From assembly GCF_019393635.1 (NCBI RefSeq), contig NC_057861.1, positions 734,898,232 to 734,962,231 of the forward strand: a stretch of DNA of 64,000 bases. The letters run 5' to 3'. How positions within the stretch are numbered: position 1 is the first letter of the stretch; every line of letters starts with the position of its first letter. The stretch is from Dromiciops gliroides. Taxonomy: Eukaryota > Chordata > Mammalia > Microbiotheria > Microbiotheriidae. Of this stretch, positions 52,170-62,949 are shown piece by piece. Below the pieces are notes generated by a model that was given only the letters and a program-made list of their open reading frames with translations, had not been told where the DNA came from and did not search any database. The translations under genes and the position numbers were made by a program.

Positions 52170-52600
52170 AGGGTTGTGTGGTAGAAAGAACACCCAACTG
52201 GGAGTTGGGTTACTTGGGTTCTTTTTCCAGCCTCATCATTACCCAGATTGTGACCTTGCTTAAATCCCTTACTCATTCTTGGTCTCAGTTTCTTCATCTG
52301 TAAAACGAGGGGCTTTTGTTGTTGTTTAGTCAGTTCTGACTCTTTATGACCCCGTGCACCACACTTTCCATGGGATTTTCTTGTCCAAGATAATGGAGTG
52401 GTTTGCCATTTCTTTCTCCAGTGGATTAAGGTAAACAGAGGTTAAGTGACTTGCCCAGGGTCACACAGTAAGTGGTGTGAGATCAGATTTGAACTCCAGA
52501 CCTGGTGCTCTATCCACCAAGCCTTCTAGCTGCCCTAAAATTAGAGGCTTGGACTAAGTGATCTCTAAAGTGCCTCGTAACTCTATTATTCAATGGCAAC
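52170..52600 (+). repeat. MIR-type SINE split by MAR1
   Basis: GTGTGGTAGAAAGAACACCC, GGTCTCAGTTTCTTCATCTG before the insert; GGCTTGGACTAAGTGATCTC and CGTAACTCTATTATTC after it. Confidence 0.8.
52302..52550 (-). mobile_element. MAR1-like SINE with degenerate TSD
   Basis: Body 52316-52536. Flanks aaaacgaggggctt and aaaattagaggctt match at 11 of 14 positions. GTTTAGTCAGTTCTGACTC, GTGGTTTGCCATTTC, CTTGCCCAGGGTCACACAG. Confidence 0.88.
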
Positions 52601-52703
52601 TGGATAGTGGGTAGTGCATTTTTGTAGAGAAAGTTAAGCTGAGTTCCTAAGTTACCTTTATAGTCCTTCTTTACTTAGCCAGGGAAACTCAAATGGAATG
52701 TTG

Positions 52704-52932
52704 GTTTAGAGCTGCAATGCTCAAGCTTTTTGGTCTCAGATCCCCTTTACACTCATAAAAATTATTGATGACCCCAAAGAGCATTTGTTTACATGGGTTT
52801 AATCCATCAATATTTACCTTATTAGAAATTAAACCATATAATTACTAAGAGTTTTGACCTCACAGACCCCCTGAAAGTGTCTTGGATCCCCAGGGGTCCC
52901 TGGATGACATTTTGAAAACCTCTGGTTTAGTG
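52704..52932 (+). mobile_element. hAT-Charlie-like relic with 8-bp TSD
   Basis: Body 52712-52924. TSD gtttagag and gtttagtg (7 of 8). Internal blocks TTTTTGGTCTCAGATCCCC, AAAATTATTGATGACCCC, GACCTCACAGACCCCCTGAAAG, CCAGGGGTCCCTGG; 3' end TTGAAAACCTCTG. A different family from the 60,025 element. Internally deleted, no transposase. Confidence 0.82.
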
Positions 52933-53645
52933 GAATGGATTTTGGCTCCTTTCCTTTGTATTTTTCTTCTTCTGTGGGGCTAGAATGCAATGAAAGCCTG
53001 TCTAACTTGAATGACAACAGGAACAGAAGCAAGCTTTGGTATGCAAAGCACTGTTCTTCACTGGTTTCCTTTTGGTTTTGCTCTCATAGGATACCAGTAG
53101 TGAGCAATCCTTCAGTCATTTTGGAGAAATGTTCCGAATTCTTCCTGAACCATATGATTTATTTTCTGACTAGAGGTCTCTGCAGAGTAAATCAAGGGAT
53201 TATTTGGACAGAGTTGGCGAACCCATTCCTCTTTTTGGGGATGAGTTTAGGGAGAAGAATCTGGTCAACATCTCCCTTAATGAGCACATATTAATGAAAT
53301 GTAGTCACGAGAATAGACCAGAAGTCACTGCAGCAAACGCTAATAGGGAGAATGGAACGTGCTGAGCAGGGTGTTTGCCTTTGGGATCTTGCCAGGTCAT
53401 TGGGAGGGGCTCAGGAGAAAAGCTGAAAAAAGAAACAAAGCATTCAAGGCAGCCAATTATAGATGTATATTTTTTCTCCTATCCAAAATGTTTAAAAAAT
53501 CATGTAGAGAAATGCATTGCATAAGTTAAACCAGCTGCAAACATCTTTTATGTCGAGGGCTTTCTTAGGTCACCCCAGATATGAGGCAGCTTTTCCAAAG
53601 TTTAGAATGCTAGGTCTATGTTAGAATTGTAGGATAATTTCCTTA
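52933..53645. other. repeat-free intronic block
   Basis: About 710 bases. 53,420-53,600 is clean AT-rich sequence (CAGCCAATTATAG, AATGCATTGCATAAG). No exon recognised. Confidence 0.4.
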
Positions 53646-53647
53646 CT

Positions 53648-53780
53648 GTAATATGCAACAAACATTTATTAAGGACTTGCTCTGTGCCAGGGACTGTGCT
53701 CAATGCTAGGGATTCACAGCCAAAAGCGAGACGATTCCTGCCTTTAAGGAGTCTGCATTCTACTGGGTTATATATACATC
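53648..53780 (-). repeat. L2 3' end
   Basis: AACAAACATTTATTAAGGAC, GTGCCAGGGACTGTGC, GGAGTCTGCATTCTACTGGG. Confidence 0.72.
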
Positions 53781-53952
53781 ACTGAACACTGAGTTGTCCA
53801 TTTAGCCCAAGAATTTCAGGATTTTTTTTTTTAAAGAAATAACTTTGTCTTGAGCTGCATTGATGTTTTCTGCCTCAGGTTGGGGCGTGCTTTTCTAGTT
53901 AGAGGCCATTCGGTGACTATAATGAAGCAAAAACCCAAGCCTTTCTGCTTTT

Positions 53953-54124
53953 AAAAATCTCTTTAAGGAGGTATCTAGGTGGCACAGTGGATAGAGCACC
54001 AGCCCTGGAGTCAGGAGGACCTGAGTTCAAATCTGGCCATAGACACTCGACACTTATTAGCTGTGTGACCTTGGGCAAGTCATTTAACCATCACTGCCCA
54101 ACAAAAAAACAAAAATCTCTTTAA
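53953..54124 (+). mobile_element. WSINE1-like SINE with 14-bp TSD
   Basis: Body 53967-54110 between perfect aaaaatctctttaa repeats. Confidence 0.94.
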
Positions 54125-54287
54125 ATGGTGGTATCCCTAGATTTCTATCAGTCCAGATAGTCAGATATCAGCTCAGGCAATGTGTTCAGGTGACTGAAAG
54201 CTCCTGTCTATGCTTAGAAACAAGGGTTTATAGTTTATGAAGAGCTTCACTGCCCATTTTCCATAAATAATGAGTGCTTCTTTTGCA

Positions 54288-54357
54288 GAATCACAGAGAA
54301 TCATACATAGAATTTAAGAGCTAGAGGGGACCTTAATGGCCTCTGGGTCCAACTCAT
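54288..54357 (-). repeat. MIR-type SINE end
   Basis: AATTTAAGAGCTAGAGGGGACC then GGCCTCTGGGTCC. Confidence 0.6.
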
Positions 54358-54433
54358 AAACAAAAGGTGTTCCCATGATGACAAACTGAAAAGTGGTTAT
54401 CCTCTTTCTGCTTGCAGTTCTCCAAGGAAGAGT

Positions 54434-54608
54434 GATCCACCTTTTTTTTTTTTTCTTTTGCAGGGCAATGAGGGTCAAGTGACTTGCCCAGGGTCACACA
54501 GCTAGTAAGTGTCAAGTGTCTGAGGCTGGATTTGAACTCAGGTTCTCCTGAATCCAGGGCTGGTGCTTTATCCACTGTGCCACCTAGCTGCCCCCCGACC
54601 CACCACTT
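54434..54608 (-). mobile_element. WSINE1-like SINE
   Basis: Body about 54447-54596. Flanks gatccacctttt and gacccaccactttt suggest a degraded TSD. Confidence 0.9.
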
Positions 54609-54611
54609 TTT

Positions 54612-54790
54612 GAAGCAGCTTATTCTCCTACTGGATAGTACTAATTCTTAGAAAAAAAATTTCTGCCATCAAATCTAAATTCTCATCTCTTTATCCTCTA
54701 CCAGCCACTCTCACTTCTTCCCTCTGGGACCAAAGAGAACAAGTTTAATCCCTTTACCAGTTGACAACCTTTCAAATACTTGAACAAATG
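54612..54790 (+). repeat. CR1/L3 LINE fragment
   Basis: CTCTTTATCCTCTACCAGCC, CCTCTGGGACCAAAGAG, GTTTAATCCCTTTACCAG, TTTCAAATACTTGAAC. Confidence 0.65.
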
Positions 54791-55079
54791 ACATTTATCA
54801 TGAAATTTGATTTAAACTCTAACACCCCCAATAGCTCTATGATTCCATTGATGGGGAAGGGGCATTCTTCCAATGATGCAGATAGCAAACCAGTTATGTT
54901 CTTTGATCCCAGGAAACTTCCATCTGTGTCTTCCTGTAAATCCAACATTGGAGGTACAATCCAAGATTCTATTAGCCTTCCTCCTATTTTCTTGACATGG
55001 CATGATTTCCTGTGGAGCACAGAGGCTGGCCAATGGTTATCACTCACTCTTACTACATGACTGCCCCATTTTTTTCCTT

Positions 55080-55178
55080 CTGAACTGTTTCATTTATGTC
55101 TTTGTATCCAAAGTGCCCAACAGTGCTTGGTCTTATATATGGGGATTTAGTAAATGCTTTTTGATTGATTGATCACAT
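55080..55178 (+). repeat. L2 3' terminus
   Basis: TTTGTATCCAAAGTGCCCAACAGTGC, TAGTAAATGCTTTTTGATTG. Confidence 0.7.
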
Positions 55179-55324
55179 TTTGATGAAGATATATTCTACC
55201 CCCAGTCATTTGATTTATGAAACTTATTTTTCAGAGACAAATGGTTGGTTTATCTGTTTATTTTTTCTAGTTTATGAAACCCCAAATCCTTTATCCATTT
55301 TTCCATAAAACTTTGAATAATTTC

Positions 55325-55455
55325 TGTAGAAATAACTCTGATTTAAGATTCCAGAGACCTGAGTTCTACTACTGTCACTTCCACTAATATACTGTGTGAC
55401 ACTGATTAATCATATAACCTCTTTGGGTTTTAGTGACCTCATATAGGAAAGGGCT
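55325..55455 (+). repeat. MIR-type SINE
   Basis: AGACCTGAGTTCTACTACTG, ATACTGTGTGACACTG, CTCTTTGGGTTTTAG. Confidence 0.7.
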
Positions 55456-55462
55456 TTGTGTT

Positions 55463-55612
55463 TGGCTTGGAGAAGAGATGACTCAGGGAGTGAGGGATGT
55501 GATATAAACATTGTCTTCAAGTTCTTGAAAGGTTAGCATATAGAAGAAGAATTAGCTTTGTTCTACTTGGTTCCAGAGATCAGAACTAGGAGTTATGGGT
55601 GGAAAAAGCAAA
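55463..55612 (-). repeat. CR1/L3 LINE fragment
   Basis: GAGAAGAGATGACTCAGGGAG, TGTCTTCAAGTTCTTGAAAGG, GATCAGAACTAGGAGTTATGG. Confidence 0.65.
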
Positions 55613-55719
55613 TTTTTGCTTGATGTCCTCACCATTAGAGTCGACAAAAAGCAGAATGGGGTTTCTGTCACTGGGGACCTAAAGAAGAGCCAGGGTGATC
55701 CCTTGGCAGGTACAATCAT

Positions 55720-55970
55720 GTCATCGACATTCTTGTTTAACATGGGTTGGACTTTTTTCACATTGTTACAGTATTTTATAACTTTCAGAGGACATTCTTC
55801 ACAGCCGTCCTATAAAAACAGATAGTTCCATTGGAATTATCTCCATTTTACAGATGAGGAAATGAAGGCTCAAAAATAAAAATCACATAAATATCACATG
55901 TCTAGTGATGGAATGGAAACTAGAGCTGGATGGAAATCTGGGTCGTCTGACCCCAAAGTTCAGGATTGGT
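55720..55970 (-). repeat. MIR/THER1-type SINE
   Basis: TAACTTTCAGAGGACATTC, ATCTCCATTTTACAGATGAGG, GATGGAAATCTGGGTCGTC. Confidence 0.7.
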
Positions 55971-56133
55971 TTATTTTTTTACTACCCCACCCCACCCCCA
56001 CCAGTGTCCACTGGGTATTTTTCTACCTCACTTATATGAGTGTTACATGGATTGGGACCAATGATCATCAAAGCACCTTCTGATGCTGAAAGGGTGTAAT
56101 TCTGTGACTGGGGGCTCTAAGGTCACTTCCAAC

Positions 56134-56315
56134 TGTACAGAATGGTGGTCTTTCCTTTTTTTTTTTGGTTGGGCAATGAGGGTTAAGTGACTTGCCCAAG
56201 GTCACACAGCTAGTAAGTGTCAAGTATCCAAGGTCGGATTTGAATTCAGGTCCTCCTGACTCTAGGGCCAGTGCTTTATCCACTGTGCCACCTAGCCGCC
56301 CCTATACAGAATGAT
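56134..56315 (-). mobile_element. WSINE1-like SINE with 13-bp TSD
   Basis: Body 56147-56302. TSD tgtacagaatggt and tatacagaatgat, two mismatches. Confidence 0.9.
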
Positions 56316-56770
56316 TTTACCATTCTATAGCCAGACTCTATTTTGCATTATGGTATTTGTGTATCAATCTTATTTCTCCTACTAAATTTTATATAAGATC
56401 CTTTGTATCCTGGATGGAGGCATTGCCACATCTTGTTTTTTTTTCTCTCTCTCCAATCTTCAGTCACATCTGTCCCATTCTTTCCACTTACACAAACCAC
56501 TGCCCTATGTAAAACCCTTGTCATCTCTTGCCTGGACAATCATAATAGACTTCTAATGATTCTCCCTGGCTCAGGTTTACCCCCTCTCCAGGTCATCCTC
56601 CACAGAGATGCCAAAGAGATATTCTTAAAGTTCAGGGCTGACCATGACTCAATAAACTGATGTAGCTTCCTATATATACCTCTAGGATCAATGATAAATT
56701 CTTTTTGGCATGTAAAGCACTTTATTGCCTAGCCATACTTAATAAACATTATTCCTCTATACAGCAAGAG

Positions 56771-57018
56771 AGGGCAGCTAGGTGGTGCAGTGGATAGAGC
56801 GCCTGGTCTGGAGTCAGGAAGACTTCAGTTCAAATCTGGCCTCAGACACTTCCAAGCTGTGTGACCCTGGGCAAGTCACTTCAGCTTGTTTGTTTCAGTT
56901 TTCTCATCTGTAAAATGAGCTGGAGAAGGAAATGGCAAACTGCTCCAGGATCTCTGCCAAGAAAACTCCACCAAATGGGGTAATGAGAGTCAGACATGAC
57001 TGAAATGCCTGAAGAACA
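56771..57018 (+). mobile_element. MAR1-like SINE in L2
   Basis: GGCAGCTAGGTGGTGCAGTGG, GTTCAAATCTGGCC, GCTGGAGAAGGAAATGG, GCCAAGAAAACTCC, GAGTCAGACATGACTG. Full length, low divergence. Confidence 0.92.
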
Positions 57019-57319
57019 CCACAAGAGCTTAATAAATGTTCCTTTATTTGTATAAATTATAGTCCTGCCCCGCTTGCCCTGTTCCTGTTTTTCATGCATG
57101 GCTCTCTGTCTCCCATCTCCATACTCCTGCCCCCATCCCTGGAATGTATTTCCTCCTTACCTCTGCCTCTTAGAATTATTCATTTCTTTCAAGGTTCAGC
57201 TAAGGTTCCATCTTCTCCATAAAGTCTTTCCTCTCCCCACCCCCCACCCCCAGTCTCCTTCCCTTCTTCTGTTAGTGCCTTTCCTCTCTAAAATGATCTT
57301 ATAATTATTTTCTATATAG

Positions 57320-57590
57320 AGGCAGTGTTGAATGGAAGGAAAGAAGAAGGGATGAAGGGAGGGTGGGTAGAAAGCATACAGAATCAACCTCAAAATTGGG
57401 TGCAAGTCCCATCTGATACATATTGGCTGTGTGATCCTGGGCAGGTCACTTAACTTCTATTGGTTTAGGCAGCTCTGAGACTACACATTGCAGAGCAGGT
57501 AGGGCCCTGCATAGTGAGTGTCTTCACCACCCAGGGGTTCTTTGTACCAGTGAAATTGTAGGTGCCATCTCTATCCCTGTCTATTTTGTA
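57320..57590 (+). repeat. CORE-type SINE in L2
   Basis: TTGGCTGTGTGATCCTGGGC, TTAGGCAGCTCTGAGACTAC, TTGCAGAGCAGGTAGGGCC, ACCAGTGAAATTGTAGG. Forward counterpart of the 34,085 and 35,380 copies. Confidence 0.72.
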
Positions 57591-57740
57591 AATGCCAATA
57601 TAATATGTGTCTACATGGTTTCTACCCTCCCTAGAGGATAAGTTCCTGGAAGATATGGTTTTCTTTTGTTCTTGTATGCTCAGTCCCTAGTAGAGTGCCT
57701 GCTATATACATAATAAATAAAATATATACTTAATAAATGC

Positions 57741-58309
57741 TCATTGATTGATTAATTTTTAGAGTGGAAGTCTTTGTGTTTGCCTGTAGCCTAAACTCCC
57801 AATTTGATTTTCATGCTTAAGAAATTTAAATACCCCCTAAAGAACATTAAACTTTATTATTTCTGCATAGCTCCAAGTTAAAATCTCTTCTTCTCCAACT
57901 GGGCATTAAAAAGGATGCAATTCCAAGACATTATCTTTACGGTATGAACTCCAGGGTCCAGGCAGCAGGAATAGAGCCCCAGAATGGATGTTCCAATTAG
58001 TTCCATGTGTGAGAAGGGAGAGTCATGATGAATTTCTCCATTATTCCTGGAAGATAACTTGTTCTTTTAATTGTCACATAGTTTTAAATAGAACTTTTGT
58101 TTCCTAGCTGCAGGACTAAGATTCCTAAAGATAAATGAGGAGACAAAAAACAAAATATGTGCATACATTGGGTCCATTGGGACCTTAGGAAAGAGCTCAA
58201 GTTTCATTTATGATACATGATTTTTCCTGACATTAAGCTTAAAGAGTAGAATGAAAATGTGAGGTGTAGAAGCTTCATGGAGGGAGCACTAAAGGTATAG
58301 TGAAGAAAT
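57741..58309. other. unassigned DNA
   Basis: About 570 bases, AT-rich, no recognised repeat or exon. Confidence 0.35.
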
Positions 58310-58435
58310 GTCTCAATCAATGCAAAGAACGTTTATTAGGTGCCTATTAAGTGCAGAGCAGCAGACCATTTAGGAGATCAATTCAATGAACAGTTATCAC
58401 ATTCTTGCTTACTTTTGCAAAGGGGATATTTTAAA

Positions 58436-58536
58436 ATTGTATATATATATGCATATAAATGCATGTATATGTATGTGTGTAATATATATATACATGTTTA
58501 TATATGTATATGTGTGTGGATAGATGACAGACAGAC

Positions 58537-58588
<52 letters not shown>
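58436..58588. repeat. (TA/TG)n then (GATA)n array
   Basis: 58,436-58,518 TA/TG-rich; 58,523-58,588 GACA then about 14 GATA units. Confidence 0.95.
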
Positions 58589-58590
<2 letters not shown>

Positions 58591-58987
58591 ACATATGTAC
58601 TTTGTACAAATCACTGGGGATACAAAGATGGAGAACATTCACATGATCTTTGGCCTCAAGGAGCCTACAGTCTACTTAGGGGAATATTACATGTGTGCAA
58701 GGTTGAGTGTGAGAGAGGCAGAAAAGGATCTCAATCAAGTGCTTTAAGACAATTTGATGAAGAAAGAACACATTCAGTTTGATGGATGAGGAAAAAGTTA
58801 CATGGAGGAGATGGCTGCTGAATTGATCTTGGACGAGAAGGATTTTCTGATTGAGTGGAGGTGAAATAGGAGGTGCTACCTACAGGAATACACAGAGACA
58901 GTGGATAGTAGGTTGGGATTAGAGAATGGCTAGTAGTTAAATAGGAGAAGGATATAGAGTATAGGAAGGCTGATTAGTCCCAAAGCC

Positions 58988-59205
58988 TCCCTCCCTCCTT
59001 CCTTCCTTCCTTCCTTCCTTCCTTCCTTCCTTCCTTCCTTCCTTCCTTCCTTCCTTCCTTCCTTCCTTCCTTCCTTCCTTCTTTAATTTCTTCTTCCCTC
59101 CCTTCCTTCTGTCCTTCCTTCCTTTTCTCTTCCTTCCTCCCTCCCTTTCTTTCTTCTTCATTCCCTTCCCCTTCCCCTTCCCTTTTCCTTTCCCCTTCTC
59201 TTACT
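58988..59205. repeat. polypyrimidine tract with (CCTT)n core
   Basis: CCTT array at 58,998-59,083, then degenerate CCTT/CTTT and TTCCCC to 59,205. Confidence 0.95.
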
Positions 59206-59954
59206 GATCAATAGGGAGTTTTTGACTGGGACAGAGACATAATAAGTCCTTTCCCTTAGGAAGATTTTTTGGGCAGCTCTGTAAAGGTTGGGTTGAAGGC
59301 AGAGAGACCATTTGGGAGGCTATTATAACAGTGCAGGGGAGATGTGATAAGGTCAGCAGCAGAGAAGTGCCAAGAATACCAGGCAATCTTCAGATTACTG
59401 TGAGCAGTGAGGGTCCATGTGGGGTTAGATTACCCAAATGCAAAAGATGCTGTGGAACTAGGATTGATAAGACTTGGTAACCAATTAGATTGCGGGGGGG
59501 AAAGTAGAGAGGGAGGAATCAGAGATGACCTTTAGGTTTTCATTCGTGGATGGGTCACCAACAGAAATAAGGAAGTTTGGCAGAGAAGTCACTTTAGAGG
59601 GAAGAGAATAAGATGAGCAGTTTAAGGCATCGATGGGATCCTGGGGTGGTTTGGTTTTGAGGAGAGGTTGGTATTAATATAGGAGACAAATGGATCATTG
59701 GCAGAGTTCGGGACAGTGGAGAGGGAAAGGCTGAAAATGAGTTGGGTTTTGGTGAGAGAAGAGCGATCCAAGGGTGATCTTCAAGAGAGGTCATTGGGAA
59801 ATGGGGTCAAGTTGAAGACTTATCCTTGGCAAGAAGGGCCACTTCATCCTCTTAGAGCAAGGCAAAGAGGTGATGGTTGAATGAAAGAAGGAGTTTTAAG
59901 GAATCGAGAAGAGGAGATGAAGAAATCCAGCATGGATGATCCAAATCTTCTCAG

Positions 59955-60425
59955 GAAAAATAACTCATCTTTATATAGTAGTTTAAAGTTTACAAAATGT
60001 TTTACATGGATGATCTCATTAGAGCAGGGGTTCTTAACGTGAAGTCCTCAGACCTCAAGGGGTCCATGAAGTGTTTTCAGGAGGTCCATGTATATGAATG
60101 GGAAAAATTTACAGGGCTTTTTTTTTAAACTAACCTTTGGTTTCCTTTGTAATCCTGTGTATTTCATTTTACACAGTCAAAAACATTCTAAGAAAGGATA
60201 TGTAGGTTTGAGTCCATAGGTTTTGCCAGACTTCCACTCAGCAATATGACACAAAAAGAAGTTACTCCTTGCATTAGAGCTTCGTACTAAGCCTGTGAGG
60301 ATAGTATAATTATCCCTTGTTTTATACCTGAGGTTAAATGACTTGCCCAATGTCACCCAATGAATTTGAGAAGAGGGACATGAATCCCTGACTTCCCTGA
60401 TTCCAAACCTGACACTCTATCTACA
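59955..60425 (-). repeat. THER1-type SINE split by hAT element
   Basis: 59,955-60,016 (TAGTAGTTTAAAGTTTACAAAATG) and 60,280-60,425 (AAGCCTGTGAGGATAG, TTAAATGACTTGCCC, TCCAAACCTGACACTC). Confidence 0.8.
60017..60279 (+). mobile_element. hAT-type MITE with perfect 8-bp TSD
   Basis: Body 60025-60271 begins CAGGGGTTCTTAACG and ends GTTACTCCTTG, imperfect inverted ends. Flanked on both sides by cattagag, the 8-bp duplication diagnostic of hAT transposition, inside a THER1-type SINE. Internal blocks GGTCCATGTATATGAATGGG, CAAAAACATTCTAAG, CCATAGGTTTTGCCAGAC. Length 247 bp, no transposase. Confidence 0.88.
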
Positions 60426-60587
60426 TCTCTAGGTTTTTTTCTCCCATGGTAAGAGGCAAAGTTATCAGATTAGAGAGAGAAGGAGGAGAAGAGAGTTGCG
60501 AGCTAGAGGAAAGAAGAGAAAGTATGGAACAGTTATTGGGGGCAGGGGCAGGGGCTTAGCTTTTCTGGAGGAAGGAGACAGCTTGTC

Positions 60588-60838
60588 TAATAATAATAAT
60601 GATAGCTAGCACTTATATAGTGCTTTAAGGTTTGCAAAACACTTCAAAAATATTATCTCCCTTTATCCTCCCAGCCACCATGACAATTAGTTACTAATGT
60701 TACTCCCATTTTACAGATAAAGAAACTGAGGCAGATAGAGGTTAACTGACTTGTCTGGGTTCACACAGGCAGTAAGTGTCAGAGGCCAGTTTTGAAATTC
60801 CCAATTCCAAAGCCAGCTCTCTATCCACTGAACCTCTG
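60588..60838 (-). repeat. THER1-type SINE
   Basis: TATAGTGCTTTAAGGTTTGC, ATTATCTCCCTTTATCCTC, TTTACAGATAAAGAAACTGAGGC, GCTCTCTATCCACTGAACC. Full length. Confidence 0.87.
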
Positions 60839-61044
60839 GAGCAAGTCTTGCTTGGTAGGACTGGCCCAGTCATTTCTGGAGTAGTAGAACCTTGATAATA
60901 TGATACTCCTTTTGTTTGGATACTTGATGTGGATACTTGGTCCTGCCTCCTATGGGCTCTTTATCTATTTTAGCTCATGTGTCAGCAAACTAACTCAGAA
61001 GCAACAGGTAAACAACTGAATCCTTTTGGACTTTCCCTAACCTT

Positions 61045-61305
61045 TCATAGTATCCTAGATCAAAACCTGCAACTGACCCCTGAGGACATCTGGTCCAACT
61101 CCTTTTTGTTATAAATCAACCAGTCAGCAAGTATTGACTGAGTACTTACTATGTGGTAGTTACTGTCCTGGCCTCTGGGGACACAGAGACAAAAATGAAG
61201 CTTATCCAGACTGTGAGAAGCTTGTTCCGTTCTATTGAAGGAAGAAACTGAGGCCTGGGGAGGTTGTGGTTTGCCCACGGTCACACAGATAGTAAGCAAA
61301 AGATA
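61045..61305 (-). repeat. MIR-type SINE split by L2 end
   Basis: AACTGACCCCTGAGGACATCTGGTCC on the left; AAACTGAGGCCTGGGGAGG and CACGGTCACACAGATAG on the right. Confidence 0.72.
61113..61240 (-). repeat. L2 3' end inside MIR
   Basis: AACCAGTCAGCAAGTATTG, CTTACTATGTGGTAGTTACTG, GGACACAGAGACAAAAATG. Confidence 0.65.
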
Positions 61306-61644
61306 TAAGGAGAGAGATATTTTTTTTAGAAAATAAAACTTTTCATTATAACTTAAAAATGTTTTCCAAAGACATATGTATGTATCCACATACATATACA
61401 TATATGCACACAAGTACACATAGCCATCCATAATATACATGCCCACTTATCATACATATACGCACACATATACACACACAGTAGAAACACATATACATCC
61501 ATACATGCATATATAAACATATCCAAACATACACATATATACCCAGATGCATGTACATATATACATATACATTTATACATCTATCTATACATAGATATAT
61601 ACCATAAATATACATACCCATATGCATATATACAGAGAGAGGGG

Positions 61645-61688
<44 letters not shown>

Positions 61689-61689
61689 A
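61306..61689. repeat. ACATAT-rich then (GA)n simple repeat
   Basis: 61,375-61,632 degenerate ACATATAC/CATGCATA units; 61,633-61,687 (GA)n, about 24 units. 146-codon frames here are artefacts. Confidence 0.92.
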
Positions 61690-61860
61690 TTATTTCTGGA
61701 TATACCTCCCAGAATTGAAATTTCTTTTTTAACAAAGAAATACAGAAAAACCACAGGATACAATGACTATTTCCACCAATGTACACAACAATCTATCCCA
61801 TATTGTTCCCACCCCCATCTCCAATTTCCTTACAAAGAATTGAGAGGAAGGTTGTGTATC
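61690..61860 (-). repeat. possible old L1 3' fragment
   Basis: CAACAATCTATCCCATATTG, CCCCCATCTCC, TTACAAAGAATTGAGAGGAAGG resemble the upstream part of older L1 3' UTRs. Confidence 0.45.
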
Positions 61861-61964
61861 TGTTCTCCATGGCTAAGATTGACTAATAGCATTATTAACA
61901 TTCTGGCTTCCTTTTAGCAGTAAGAGGAGTAATCTTTATGATTTTGCACACTATAAAGTAATAT

Positions 61965-62131
61965 AGCTGAAAAGCTTCAATGATTATCTCATCCAACCCC
62001 TTCATTTTCCAGACAAGGACACTGAGGCTCAGAAAGGTCAAGCTATTTGTTCAAGGTAACACAGCTAAGTTGGTGTCAGGGTTGGGACTGACTCGTGTTC
62101 CAACCTTCCCTTCCCGCTACACCAAGCTGCC
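61965..62131 (-). repeat. MIR-type SINE
   Basis: ATTATCTCATCCAACCCC, CAGACAAGGACACTGAGGCTC, TAACACAGCTAAGTTGG, CCCGCTACACCAAGCTGCC. Confidence 0.8.
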
Positions 62132-62949
62132 TTCTTGGCTGATTCTCCCCTCATGTTTGGATTCTGTACCAAGCTGCTCCCAAGAAGCACAAGTGTGAGG
62201 ACTTCAAAGGGAACAGAACATCTTCTGGCCTCCTGTCTCCTGGGGTCTTCTCCAGACATCAAGGCTGAGGAACTGGGTTGTGGGTGGACAAACACCCAGA
62301 GCCAAGATGCTGGCTTCATATGGCATTATTCTGCCATCTCTGCTCCCAGTCCTACGTGTTGCTCTCCTGGGGCATTTTGGGAACAGAATGGAAAGATAGA
62401 GCCTCAAAGCACCCCAGGTGTCTTTGGTCCCTCATGAGTTACCCAGCTTTGGGATTCAGGCAGAAACACATATATATGCATTTAAGAAAACACACAGCAG
62501 AGGGCACCCAAGAATGCTTAGCTGAGCATATGCTACACTCAATTCTCTGTCATTGAGGAGCTGTCAGAACAAACCCTTCTGGGTTTTTTTTTTTTTTAAT
62601 TAAGCTGATTTCTTAAGGAATGAAAAAAAAAAAAAAGAGTTGTCACAGGGAAGGCCTCCTGCCACCAGAAAAGGTCATTTTGTACTGGAGTGTTGGTTTT
62701 TTGTTTTTAATTAATGGGTCTTATTAGAGAAAATGCCAAGGTGGGCTAAGCTCTGGCTTGCTTCTATCAAGATTTTCTCCTACCATCAAGAGTAATCATG
62801 AGTCCGTAACCTATCCAGACCTGTAAACCGAGTAATACAAGACATTCTTCCCTGTTCCCTGAAATGGATAATGAATCTGAAGACATTTAGGGAACGTATA
62901 AAATCAAACACAAGCCATTGTACCCCAATTACTAATGATTAAAGTATTA
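62132..62949. other. 0.8 kb repeat-free block
   Basis: No recognised repeat. 62,590-62,940 has TTTAATTAAGC, TTAATTAATGGG, AACCGAGTAATAC and ATTACTAATGATTAAAG, a dense set of TAAT cores. Candidate regulatory DNA. Confidence 0.42.

Larger units (their letters stand above)
56390..57740 (+). repeat. L2 LINE, about 0.8 kb, split by two SINEs
   Basis: Ordered forward L2 blocks: CCTTGTCATCTCTTGCCTGG, AATAGACTTCTAATGATTCTCC, then after MAR1 CCTGGAATGTATTTCCTCC and TTTCAAGGTTCAGCTAAGG, then after the second SINE TAGAGGATAAGTTCCTGG and CTTAATAAATGCTCATTG. The longest L2 reconstruction on the + strand here; coding frames are dead. Confidence 0.78.
58310..59880 (-). repeat. L2 LINE expanded by microsatellites
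   Basis: Reverse L2 order over 1.5 kb: AACGTTTATTAGGTGCC; ATGATCTTTGGCCTCAAGGAGCC; GGGAGGCTATTATAACAGTGCAGG; AATCAGAGATGACCTTTAGG. Two simple-repeat arrays interrupt it. 59,600-59,880 is assigned with less certainty. Confidence 0.6.

Noticed and set aside
61346..61786. 146-codon minus-strand frame rich in Tyr, Met, Cys and Ile
   Set aside because: Lies in ACATAT-type simple repeats and a (GA)n run.
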